In this document: positions 1 to 5,125 of the stretch, piece after piece | Position numbering within the stretch: position 1 is the first letter of the stretch | How the letters are laid out: every line of letters begins with the position of its first letter | DNA from: JAQGMJ01 sp036271855 | GTDB lineage: Bacteria > Pseudomonadota > Gammaproteobacteria > Burkholderiales > JAEUOS01 | Direction of reading: 5' to 3' | Length of the DNA stretch: 7,028 nucleotides | Assembly: GCA_036271855.1 (NCBI GenBank) | Contig: DATAZV010000503.1 | Location: 1 to 7,028, forward strand | The notes under the pieces: generated by a model | Databases searched by the model: none | The model's input: the letters and a program-made list of their open reading frames with translations, nothing else | What the model was told of the DNA's origin: nothing | Made by a program: the position numbers and the translations under genes

Positions 1-11
1 GCCGCGGGCTT

Positions 12-50
12 AAAACTGCCCGGCCTGGCCGGCCCTGCTCTGGGGCCGGC
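12..50 (-). terminator. Hairpin downstream of the BON gene, possible terminator
   Basis: A perfect 8-bp inverted repeat, GCCGGCCC at 28-35 and GGGCCGGC at 43-50, encloses a 7-nt loop. It lies 17 nt beyond the stop codon of the minus-strand BON gene. Reading on the minus strand, a run of four T residues (12-15) follows only after a 12-nt GC-rich gap, so it is not a textbook intrinsic terminator. It could act as a 3'-end stabilising hairpin or a Rho-dependent end. Confidence 0.4.
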
Positions 51-67
51 TGCCGCGAGATTCCTCC

Positions 68-397
68 TTATGAGGCGGAAATCTCGATGTTGCTGGTGAC
101 GTCGGTCACGCCCTTGACACCCTTGGCGATGGTGACAGCGCGGTCGACTTCGGCCTGGCTTTTCGCCTTGCCGCCCAGCGTGACAACGCCATGATCTTCG
201 GTGATGACCTTGATCTTGGTGGCGCTGACGGTCTTGTCCTTGACGTACTCGGCCTTGATCTTCGTGGTGATCCACGAATCCTTCATCTCGGTCTTGGCCT
301 TGTCGGTCTTGGTCATGCCGTCGTCGGCGGCGAAAGTCAGGGCCGGGACCACCAGGGCGCCGGCGATCAGGGCGGAAGCAATGTGCTTGATCTTCAT
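68..397 (-). CDS. Secreted BON-domain protein (OsmY-like, single domain)
   Basis: This 109-residue protein has a Sec signal peptide: MKIKH, a hydrophobic stretch to about residue 22, and likely cleavage after TFA at residue 23. The mature part (about 86 residues) is lysine-rich and carries one BON domain at about residues 40-106. The typical pattern is visible: an amphipathic start (DSWITTKIKAEY), a VITEDHGVVTLGG strand-turn, then SQAEVDRAVTIAKGVKGVTDVTSNIEI. BON domains are thought to bind phospholipid or other surfaces, and OsmY-type proteins act in the periplasm under osmotic or envelope stress. E. coli OsmY has two BON domains; this one has a single copy, a common short form in betaproteobacteria. 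The ATG at 397 is preceded on the minus strand by AGAGGAAAGG (406-415), 8 nt upstream, which fixes the start. It is separated by 137 bp from the receptor gene upstream and is probably its own transcription unit. The family call is firm; the exact role is inferred. Confidence 0.9.
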   Translation of the reverse strand: MKIKHIASALIAGALVVPALTFAADDGMTKTDKAKTEMKDSWITTKIKAEYVKDKTVSATKIKVITEDHGVVTLGGKAKSQAEVDRAVTIAKGVKGVTDVTSNIEISAS

Positions 398-442
398 GTC
401 AGTAACCTTTCCTCTGTTGGAATTAGAGGGTTCCAGATTACG

Positions 443-510
443 CAGCGCCGCCGGGCGCCGCTGTAGGCAGCGCGCTGAAGATCTTGTAGGACGGCGACCG
501 ACCGGACGCC
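443..510. repeat. Cluster of inverted repeats between the BON and receptor genes
   Basis: Three dyads sit in the 137-bp gap. One is GCGCC (445-449) and GGCGC (454-458) around a GCCG loop, inside an outer CAGCG/CGCTG pair (443-447, 459-463). The second is the perfect 10-bp palindrome CAGCGCGCTG (468-477). The third is GGCG/CGCC (493-496, 507-510) around a partly symmetric CCGACCGG centre. None is followed by a T run on either strand, so they do not look like intrinsic terminators. They may fold at the 3' end of the receptor mRNA or lie in the BON promoter region. Confidence 0.45.
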
Positions 511-534
511 GCCTTTGCTCCGGCTGCTATCGCC

Positions 535-1506
535 CTAGTCCGCCTTGATGTTCGCGTCCTTGACCAGCTTGCCGTACATGGTCAGTTCGGACTTGATCTG
601 CCGGGAAAACTCCTCCGGCGTGCCGCCGATGATTTCATTGCCGCCGTCCGGCCCCAGGCGCTTGGCCACCGCCGGGTCCTTCAGCGCTTTCACCGCTTCG
701 TCGTGCAGGCGCGCGATGATCGCCGGGTCGGTTTTGGCCGGCGCCAGCAAGCCCTGGAATTGCCCGATGTCGAAGCCCTTGATGCCCGCTTCGGCCATGG
801 TCGGCACCTGCGGCAGCGAGGAGGAACGCTTGGCCGAACTGACGGCGAAGGCGCGCAGCTTGCCGGTCTTCAGGTGCGGCACCGAAGTGACGATGGTGTC
901 GAACATGAACGACAACTGCCCGCCCAGCAGATCGGCCAGCGCCAGCGCAGAGCCCTTGTAGGGAACGTGGGTCATCTTGGTGTTGGTCAGCAGCGCCAGC
1001 AGCTCGCCCGCCAGGTGGTTGCCGCCGCCGACCCCGGTGGAACCGAAAGAAAGCGCGCCCGGCTGTGCCTTCGCCTTGGCAATCAGGTCGTTCAGGCTGG
1101 CGATCGGCGAATCGTTGCGCACCACCAATACATACTGGTAGCTGGTCAGCAGGCTGATCGGCGCCAGGTCCTTCACCACGTCGTAGGGCACCTTGGAATA
1201 CAGCACCGGGTTGACCACGATGGGGCCGCTGGCGTCGACCAGCAGGGTGTAGCCGTCGGGCGCGGCCTTGGCCACCATGTCGGTGCCGATGCCGCCGTTG
1301 GCGCCGCCGTGGTTGTCCACCACCATCGACACACCCATGCTCTCGCCCATTTTCTGCGCCACCACGCGCGCGGTGATGTCGGCGGCGCCGCCCGCTGCGT
1401 AAGGCACGATGATGCGGATCGGCCGGTTCGGATAAGCCTGCGCCTGCGCGCCGGCACAAGCGAGCGCGCATAAGGCGCCGAGGGCGATGTTGCTCCATGC
1501 TTTCAT
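535..1506 (-). CDS. Bug-family (TctC-type) periplasmic solute-binding receptor
   Basis: The 323-residue product has the usual length and features of Bug receptors of betaproteobacteria (tripartite tricarboxylate transporter receptor, TctC family). A signal peptide spans about residues 1-22 (cleavage near AQA). The mature N-terminus reads YPNRPIRIIVPYAAGGAADITAR, with the family's P-[FY]-x-x-G-G-x-x-D binding loop at residues 35-43. Other hallmarks are PDGYTLL, a GSTGVGGGNHLAGELL loop, the HVPYKG strand and a DLLGGQLSFMFD segment. The second loop and the VPYKG region normally hold the two carboxylate-bridging water molecules, so a small carboxylic acid is the likely ligand, but it cannot be named from sequence. 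The ATG at 1506 has AGGG about 8 nt upstream. The gene begins 40 bp after the dehydrogenase stop, consistent with an operon. No TctA or TctB membrane gene is in the window, so it may serve a distant transporter or act in sensing, as many orphan Bug proteins are believed to do. Confidence 0.93.
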   Translation of the reverse strand: MKAWSNIALGALCALACAGAQAQAYPNRPIRIIVPYAAGGAADITARVVAQKMGESMGVSMVVDNHGGANGGIGTDMVAKAAPDGYTLLVDASGPIVVNPVLYSKVPYDVVKDLAPISLLTSYQYVLVVRNDSPIASLNDLIAKAKAQPGALSFGSTGVGGGNHLAGELLALLTNTKMTHVPYKGSALALADLLGGQLSFMFDTIVTSVPHLKTGKLRAFAVSSAKRSSSLPQVPTMAEAGIKGFDIGQFQGLLAPAKTDPAIIARLHDEAVKALKDPAVAKRLGPDGGNEIIGGTPEEFSRQIKSELTMYGKLVKDANIKAD

Positions 1507-1546
1507 TTTGATGTCCCTGTTATATGTGTTTGAGGTCGCGCGGCCT

Positions 1547-2581
1547 TCAGGATTTCATGGCCGCAAATTTTTCCAGCATTGTCACCGTTTCGGTATCGAT
1601 GGCGATGCCTTCCTTGCTCTGGCGTTCGTACTTGTTGAGCTCGATCTCGCCGGGCGTGAGCACCGGCTGCGCCGGGTCGGCCGGCGGCGAGGCGTGCAGG
1701 ATGGCGGCGAAGTCGTTCATGCGCGCAGCCAGCCATTCGGGCGAGCCCAAGGCCTTGGCGTCGAACAATATAAAGAAGTGCCCGAGGTTTTGCGGCTCTT
1801 CCGGCGCATCGACCCAGGACTTCACGTGCGTGAGATAGGCCGCGTTCGACAGCAGGCCGGCGAGCAGGTCGACGATCAGCGCCAGGCCGTAGCCCTTGTA
1901 GCCGCCCATCGGTTGCAGGAAGCCGTCGAGGGCGGACTTGGGGTCGGTGGTCGGGCGGCCCTTGTTGTCGGTGGCCCAGGTCTCGGGGATTTGTTCGCCG
2001 CGTTTCAGGGCATTGCGTATCTTGGCGCGCGCCACCACGCTCATCGCCATGTCGAGGTAGATCGGGCGCCCGCCCGGGTTGGGCACGCCGAAGCCCACCG
2101 GGCTGTTGCCCAGGCGCGCGTCGCCGCCGCCCCAGGGGGCAATGGTGGTCGTGGCGTTGCTGCCGGCGATGCTGGCGAAACCTTCTTGCGCGGCGATGTG
2201 CAGGTAAGGCGCCACCGGCCCGAAGTGATTGCTGCCCCGCGCCAGCGCCACGCCGACGCCGTATTCGCGCGCCGCTTCCAGCGCGGCTTCGAGCGCGCGC
2301 ATGCCCACCAGCGGGCCGACGCCGTTGTCGCCGTCCACCTTGATCAGGGCCTTGGCGACTTTTTCCACCGTGATGTTGGGGCGCTTGTTGATGCCGTCGA
2401 GCAGCAGGCGCTCGCCATAGGACTCGATACGGAACACGCCGTGGGTGGTGACGCCGAACAGGTCGGCCAGCACCAGCACGCGGGCGGTGGCGGCGGCATC
2501 CCCCTGCGTCAGGCCCAGGCCCTGCAGGGCGCGCACGGCGAGGTCGGTGAGTTCGGCTTCGGTAAAGGTTTTGTTGCTCAT
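1547..2581 (-). CDS. Malate/L-lactate dehydrogenase-family (Ldh_2) NAD(P)-dependent oxidoreductase
   Basis: This 344-residue protein belongs to the YbiC/YiaK/AllD/ComC group (Ldh_2 superfamily), which oxidises 2-hydroxy acids such as malate, L-lactate, ureidoglycolate or sulfolactate with a nicotinamide cofactor in the cytoplasm. Counting from the ATG at 2581, visible motifs are TTHGVFR (45-51, His47), GSNHFG (116-121, with the putative catalytic His119), WGGGDARLGNSP (150-161), LDMAMS (176-181) and GGYKGYG (226-232). Length is normal for the family and no frame break is seen. The frame stays open to a TTG at 2596, which would add five residues. I prefer the ATG because an AGG (2588-2590) lies about 8 nt before it and the TTG has no Shine-Dalgarno-like sequence. 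The Bug receptor gene follows after 40 bp, so the pair probably imports and oxidises the same hydroxy acid. The substrate is not determined, and the upstream dyads suggest controlled expression. Confidence 0.9.
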   Translation of the reverse strand: MSNKTFTEAELTDLAVRALQGLGLTQGDAAATARVLVLADLFGVTTHGVFRIESYGERLLLDGINKRPNITVEKVAKALIKVDGDNGVGPLVGMRALEAALEAAREYGVGVALARGSNHFGPVAPYLHIAAQEGFASIAGSNATTTIAPWGGGDARLGNSPVGFGVPNPGGRPIYLDMAMSVVARAKIRNALKRGEQIPETWATDNKGRPTTDPKSALDGFLQPMGGYKGYGLALIVDLLAGLLSNAAYLTHVKSWVDAPEEPQNLGHFFILFDAKALGSPEWLAARMNDFAAILHASPPADPAQPVLTPGEIELNKYERQSKEGIAIDTETVTMLEKFAAMKS

Positions 2582-2619
2582 TTCTTTAGCCTGCAAATGT
2601 TCGGTGGACGAAACGAGGC

Positions 2620-2638
2620 GGCATTATGCCTTGGGCAT
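2620..2638 (-). promoter_or_regulatory. Overlapping GGCAT/ATGCC dyads over a possible -10 box, proximal to the dehydrogenase gene
   Basis: Three half-sites lie in 19 bp: GGCAT (2620-2624), ATGCC (2626-2630) and GGCAT (2634-2638). The first two make an 11-bp odd palindrome, and the last two make a second dyad with a 3-nt spacer. The palindrome covers CATAAT on the minus strand (2623-2628), a 5-of-6 match to a -10 box, 41 nt before the ATG at 2581. No good -35 is visible at 17 bp, so activator-dependent or repressed initiation is plausible. This is inference from pattern only. Confidence 0.35.
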
Positions 2639-2708
2639 CCGTCGCCGGTTTCTTATGAGGTCATTTCAATATGACGAAGCGGCGCCCTGCGAAAACGCCC
2701 TGAAGGAA

Positions 2709-2738
2709 GTCCCCTTGGGGACCTGAGAAAACCTGAGA
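2709..2738. repeat. Inverted repeat followed by a 10-bp-period direct repeat
   Basis: GTCCCC (2709-2714) and GGGGAC (2717-2722) form a 6-bp inverted repeat around a TT centre. Immediately after it, ACCTGAGA occurs twice at exactly 10-bp spacing (2721-2728 and 2731-2738), followed by two T5 tracts that are also 10 bp apart (2739-2743, 2749-2753). One-turn phasing suits protein binding on one DNA face or intrinsic bending, about 130-170 bp upstream of the dehydrogenase start. Confidence 0.4.
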
Positions 2739-2764
2739 TTTTTCGGTGTTTTTGGCAGCTGCGC

Positions 2765-2865
2765 CAACACGTTTGTGGTTGTTGTGGCGGTGCCGCGGAA
2801 AAAATGACGGTAAATGAGGGTGTTTTTTCAAAAAATTGGGGCGGTGGTCAACACAAATGTGGTCG
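2765..2865. promoter_or_regulatory. Pair of operator-like sites CAACACnnnTGTGGTnG, 84 bp apart
   Basis: Two 17-bp copies, 2765-2781 and 2849-2865, agree at 13 of 17 positions. All changes fall in the central three bases or at the next-to-last position. Each copy is an imperfect dyad (CAACAC facing GTGGTTG-like arms). The start-to-start distance of 84 bp is eight helical turns, so both could be bound from one face with a DNA loop between them. Extra TGTGG or GTGGT half-sites occur at 2783-2787 and 2844-2848. The sites lie about 185-285 bp upstream of the dehydrogenase ATG. No regulator gene is in the window, so the binding protein is unknown. Confidence 0.45.
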
Positions 2866-2981
2866 CGGAGAATTTTGAACACTTCGCCTGCCTGAACTCG
2901 GCAAAAACATTGTTGCCCCAAAAAAGTAAGGAAATTGACTACGGGTTTTAAGCAGAAAAGGGGTGCGCCAGCGCCGTATGA

Positions 2982-3009
2982 CTCATGCACAAGCGCGCGC
3001 ATGAGCGGC
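2982..3009. repeat. Hairpin repeat copy A (CTCATGC...GCATGAGCGGC)
   Basis: CTCATGC (2982-2988) and GCATGAG (2999-3005) form a perfect 7-bp inverted repeat around a 10-nt loop, followed by CGGC. A second copy with the same core and trailing CGGC lies at 3624-3647 on the other side of the PH-domain gene. Copy A lies about 125 nt downstream of that gene's stop. There is no adjacent T run, so a REP-like dispersed repeat fits better than a terminator. Confidence 0.5.
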
Positions 3010-3070
3010 CATCGGTACCAAGCATAAGCACACTTTTACTGCTGTGCCTCGACGCACGTCAGGTTTGGCG

Positions 3071-3091
3071 AAAATCAACCAAACTTGGTTG
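3071..3091 (-). terminator. Intrinsic terminator candidate of the PH-domain gene
   Basis: CAACCAA (3076-3082) and TTGGTTG (3085-3091) are perfect 7-bp arms. As minus-strand RNA they fold into a 6-bp stem with an AGTT loop, followed at once by A and four T residues (3071-3075). It lies 42 nt past the TAG of the minus-strand PH-domain gene and points the right way. The stem is moderately weak and the T run short, so termination may be partial. Confidence 0.5.
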
Positions 3092-3132
3092 TGCGGCAAG
3101 GCCGGAACGACGCGCTTGCTGCCTGACCGCTG

Positions 3133-3540
3133 CTAGCCGCCACCCTGCTGCTGGCGCACGATGTCGCGCACCGCCGAGGCGTGCGGAATGGCGCGGAAGG
3201 TGATTTCGGCGCGGTCGGTGGCGGCGGAGGAAAGTTCCAGGTCGCCGACGCCGATAAAGCCGGCGAGGCCATGCTTGATCAGGTTGATGCTGCGGATGTC
3301 CTGAATGCGCAGCTCGATCGAGCTTTTGGCGACCAGCCCGGTCTCCATCATGATCATGCGCTGGGTGATCATGTAGGTGTGGCGCGCGCGGGCGATGAAA
3401 ATGCCGGCGATCACCAGCAGGCCGGCGCCGTAGGCGGCCAGCAGCAGGATGCCCAGCAGCCACCACCAGAAATAGTGCCAGTGCGAGGGGTGGCCGGTCC
3501 ACAGGGGGGCGGTGGGGGTGCTTTCGGGTGCGCTGGTCAT
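3133..3540 (-). CDS. Membrane-anchored PH-like domain protein (bPH_2/YdbS type)
   Basis: This protein has 135 residues. A short polar N-terminus (1-20) leads to an aromatic and hydrophobic stretch, WHYFWWWLLGILLL to GIFIARARH (about 21-50), long enough for one long or two tightly packed membrane segments. The rest fits the bacterial PH-like fold (bPH_2, DUF304): YMITQRMIMMETGLVAKSSIELRIQDIRSINL (56-87), then GVGDLELSSAATDRAEITFRAIPHASAVRDIVRQQ. The pattern Y-x-I-T-x-R, a later G-L, then an I-x-x-I near a basic residue is typical of YdbS-like proteins. Their role is poorly known. No Shine-Dalgarno sequence precedes the ATG; the bases before it read CCTCCT, and TAGAAT lies exactly 6 nt upstream, suggesting a leaderless transcript. 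It stands alone between two gaps, with a terminator candidate downstream. The domain call is good; function is unknown. Confidence 0.82.
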   Translation of the reverse strand: MTSAPESTPTAPLWTGHPSHWHYFWWWLLGILLLAAYGAGLLVIAGIFIARARHTYMITQRMIMMETGLVAKSSIELRIQDIRSINLIKHGLAGFIGVGDLELSSAATDRAEITFRAIPHASAVRDIVRQQQGGG

Positions 3541-3546
3541 AGGAGG

Positions 3547-3552
3547 ATTCTA
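3547..3552 (-). promoter_or_regulatory. -10 box positioned for a leaderless transcript of the PH-domain gene
   Basis: TAGAAT on the minus strand matches the -10 consensus at 5 of 6 bases and ends 6 nt before the ATG at 3540. A transcript starting at the normal distance would begin at or next to the A of the start codon. No Shine-Dalgarno is present. No good -35 is seen at 17 bp (AAGCCG). Confidence 0.4.
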
Positions 3553-3600
3553 GCTTTAACGCCAATGAGCGGCTTCAACCACCGCGGGACACGGCAAAGC

Positions 3601-3691
3601 AGATTCTCCCCGCAAGGGGGCTTGCTCATGGTACAGCCATGAGCGGCGTCGCCATTGCTCAGAATGACAGGACTTCGTAAGAATCAACGAA
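3601..3691. repeat. Hairpin-rich intergenic element including repeat copy B
   Basis: The gap between the CorC-like and PH genes contains CCCC-GCAA-GGGG (3608-3619, a GNRA-type loop) and GCTCATGG/CCATGAGC (3624-3631, 3637-3644; perfect 8 bp with a 5-nt loop) followed by GGC. The same core is found at 2982-3009, and a further ATGAGCGGC lies at 3565-3573. Outer GATTCT (3602-3607) and AGAATC (3680-3685) are also inverted, and TTCGT/ACGAA (3674-3678, 3687-3691) forms another pair. AGATTCT at one end and CTCAGAATGACA near the other resemble ends of dispersed intergenic repeats seen in bacterial genomes; I state that from memory only. It lies 42 nt and more downstream of the CorC-like gene and could protect or end that mRNA. 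Confidence 0.45.
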
Positions 3692-3732
3692 CTTCGCAAA
3701 TGCCAAAACAGCGGAGTCCCCAAAAGCGGCGC

Positions 3733-5043
3733 TCACGCCGCCCCCTCGCGGCCTTCGCCTTCTTCGGGTTTGATTTCCACCGCCAGCACCTTGTCGACCC
3801 GCTTGCCATCGATGTCCACCACTTCCAGCGACCAGTCTTCCCACCGCACCTTGTCGGTGGTGCGCGGCAGGCGGCCGAGCAGGAGCATCATCATGCCGCT
3901 GAGCGTGTGGTACGCACCCTTGTCTTCTTCCGGCACGGCATGCAGGGCCAGGCGGTCTTTGAGTTCGGGGATCGGGATCAGGCCATCGAGCAGCCAGGAG
4001 CCGTCTTCGCGCTGGATCGCCCAGGCGTCTTCGGCCTTGCGCGGCTTGAATTCGCCGGTGATCGCTTCCATCACATCGCGCAAGGTCACCATGCCCAGTA
4101 CCTCGCCGTATTCGTCGATGACAAACGCCATTTGCGTGCCGGAGGCGCGGAAATTCTGCAGCAGCTCCAGCCCGGAAAGGCTCTCGGGCACGAACACCGG
4201 TGCGCCGACGCCGCTGTTCAATTCCGGCGTTTCGCCCTTGAGCAGCTTGCGCAACAGGGTGCGCGCGCTGACCACGCCCACCACTTCGTGCCAGCCGCCG
4301 CGCAGCACCGGAAAACGGGTGTGGTCGCCTTCCTCGATGCGCTCGACGTTTTGCAGCCACGACACATCGGCGTCCAGCGTCACGATTTCCGAACGCGGCA
4401 CCATCAGCGAGCCGAGCTGGCGGTCGTCCAGGCGAAACACGTTGCGCACCATCTGGTGCTCGTTGCTGTCGATGGCGCCGCTCTCCGAGCCTTCGCGCAT
4501 CAGGGCGTGGATTTCCTCTTCCACTTCCGGCGCCTCGCGCTCGCGCACGCCGATCAGGCGGATGATGAAGTCGGTGGAGCCGGCCAGCAGGCGCACAAAA
4601 GGCTTGGTGAGCAGGGCCAGCAGTTGCAGCGGCCGCGAAGCCGAGCGCGCAATCGACTCCGCACTCATCTGCCCCAGGCGCTTGGGCACCAGTTCGCCCA
4701 GCACGATGGAAAAATAAGTGATGACGATCACCACGACGGCGGTGGCGAGATAACCCGCCGGCTTGGCCTCCAGGCCCAAGTGCTGCATCCAGGCGGAAAG
4801 CGGCTGCGCCAGCGCACCCTCGCCGATGATCCCGTTGAGGATGCCGATGGACGTCATGCCGATCTGCACCGTGGAGAGGAAGCGGGTCGGCTCCTGCCCC
4901 AGCTCGGCAGCGGTGATCGCCCCCCGGTCGCCGGCCTCGATCAGCGCCTGCATGCGCCCCTTGCGCGCGGTGACCAGCGCGATCTCCGACATGGCGAACA
5001 GGCCGTTGAGCAGGATCAGCGCGAAAACGATGAGGATTTCCAT
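3733..5043 (-). CDS. CNNM/CBS/CorC_HlyC membrane protein (YtfL/PaeA-like 'hemolysin family')
   Basis: This 436-residue inner-membrane protein has the full architecture. A DUF21/CNNM transmembrane domain (about 1-185) begins with MEILIVFALILLNGLFAMSE and contains SEI at 19-21, the TVQIGMTSIGIL helix and the GELVPKRLG motif at 116-124. A CBS pair follows (about 205-330), and then a CorC_HlyC domain (about 345-425: DGSWLLDGLIPIPELKDRL, GAYHTLSGMMML, VVDIDGKRVDKVLAVEI). The LNSGV and FVIDEYGEVLGMVTLRDVMEAITGEF segments closely resemble E. coli YtfL (PaeA), reported as a polyamine exporter; other relatives move or sense Mg2+ or Co2+. Substrate is therefore open, and the name hemolysin is historical. 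The start matches the family N-terminus, but the bases before the ATG are CCTCCC rather than a Shine-Dalgarno. A -10-like TACAAT lies 47 nt upstream. The gene is 82 bp from the small proline-rich gene and probably has its own promoter. Confidence 0.92.
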   Translation of the reverse strand: MEILIVFALILLNGLFAMSEIALVTARKGRMQALIEAGDRGAITAAELGQEPTRFLSTVQIGMTSIGILNGIIGEGALAQPLSAWMQHLGLEAKPAGYLATAVVVIVITYFSIVLGELVPKRLGQMSAESIARSASRPLQLLALLTKPFVRLLAGSTDFIIRLIGVREREAPEVEEEIHALMREGSESGAIDSNEHQMVRNVFRLDDRQLGSLMVPRSEIVTLDADVSWLQNVERIEEGDHTRFPVLRGGWHEVVGVVSARTLLRKLLKGETPELNSGVGAPVFVPESLSGLELLQNFRASGTQMAFVIDEYGEVLGMVTLRDVMEAITGEFKPRKAEDAWAIQREDGSWLLDGLIPIPELKDRLALHAVPEEDKGAYHTLSGMMMLLLGRLPRTTDKVRWEDWSLEVVDIDGKRVDKVLAVEIKPEEGEGREGAA

Positions 5044-5090
5044 GGGAGGTCGCGGCGGTGACGAGGCGCCGGTTAGATTGTTATGCAGCT

Positions 5091-5096
5091 ATTGTA
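5091..5096 (-). promoter_or_regulatory. Possible -10 box of the CorC-like gene
   Basis: TACAAT on the minus strand is a 5-of-6 match to the -10 consensus, 47 nt before the ATG at 5043. The place for a -35 box lies inside the GC hairpin at 5099-5117 and shows no match, so support is weak. Confidence 0.25.
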
Positions 5097-5098
5097 CG

Positions 5099-5117
5099 CA
5101 GCGCCCGCGCGGCGCTG
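5099..5117 (-). terminator. Perfect GC-rich hairpin after the small proline-rich gene
   Basis: CAGCGCC (5099-5105) and GGCGCTG (5111-5117) form a perfect 7-bp stem with a 5-nt loop, beginning 8 nt after the stop codon of the minus-strand small gene. No T run follows on the minus strand, so it is an mRNA 3' hairpin or weak terminator candidate rather than a standard intrinsic terminator. Confidence 0.4.
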
Positions 5118-5125
5118 GCGTGTGT

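Larger units (their letters stand above)
2582..3132. other. 551-bp gene-free control region between the PH-domain and dehydrogenase genes
   Basis: No convincing gene was found here on either strand. The stretch is less GC-rich than its surroundings and has many A and T tracts: T5 at 2739-2743 and 2749-2753, A6 at 2799-2804, T6 at 2823-2828 directly before A6 at 2830-2835, A5 at 2903-2907 and A6 at 2920-2925. It also holds several dyads and repeats listed separately. The right end contains the PH-gene terminator candidate. The left and middle parts probably carry the promoter and operators of the dehydrogenase-receptor operon. A minor dyad, GGCAA N8 TTGCC with AACATTGTT inside it, lies at 2900-2917. 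Confidence 0.6.

Noticed and set aside
1487..2674. Long open frame of 395 codons on the plus strand opposite the dehydrogenase gene.
   Set aside because: It is antisense to a well-recognised enzyme. Its translation is rich in H, R, G, Q and V, as expected from the reverse of a GC-rich gene, with no recognisable domain.
2661..3002. Open frame of 113 codons on the minus strand in the dehydrogenase upstream region.
   Set aside because: There is no Shine-Dalgarno, no recognisable motif and an unnatural residue mix. It overlaps the phased repeats and dyads, which better explain the stretch.
2582..3132. CRISPR array or tandem repeat in the gene-free stretch.
   Set aside because: The repeats are too few, too short and unevenly spaced; they look like operator sites and phased tracts instead.
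3059..3565. Open frame of 168 codons on the minus strand overlapping the PH-domain gene in another frame.
   Set aside because: Its product is arginine- and proline-rich shadow sequence. The frame at 3133-3540 carries the recognisable membrane and PH-like domains.
3655..5061. Open frame of 468 codons on the plus strand opposite the CorC-like gene.
   Set aside because: It is antisense to a complete CNNM/CBS/CorC_HlyC protein; its composition is histidine-, glutamine- and arginine-rich shadow sequence.
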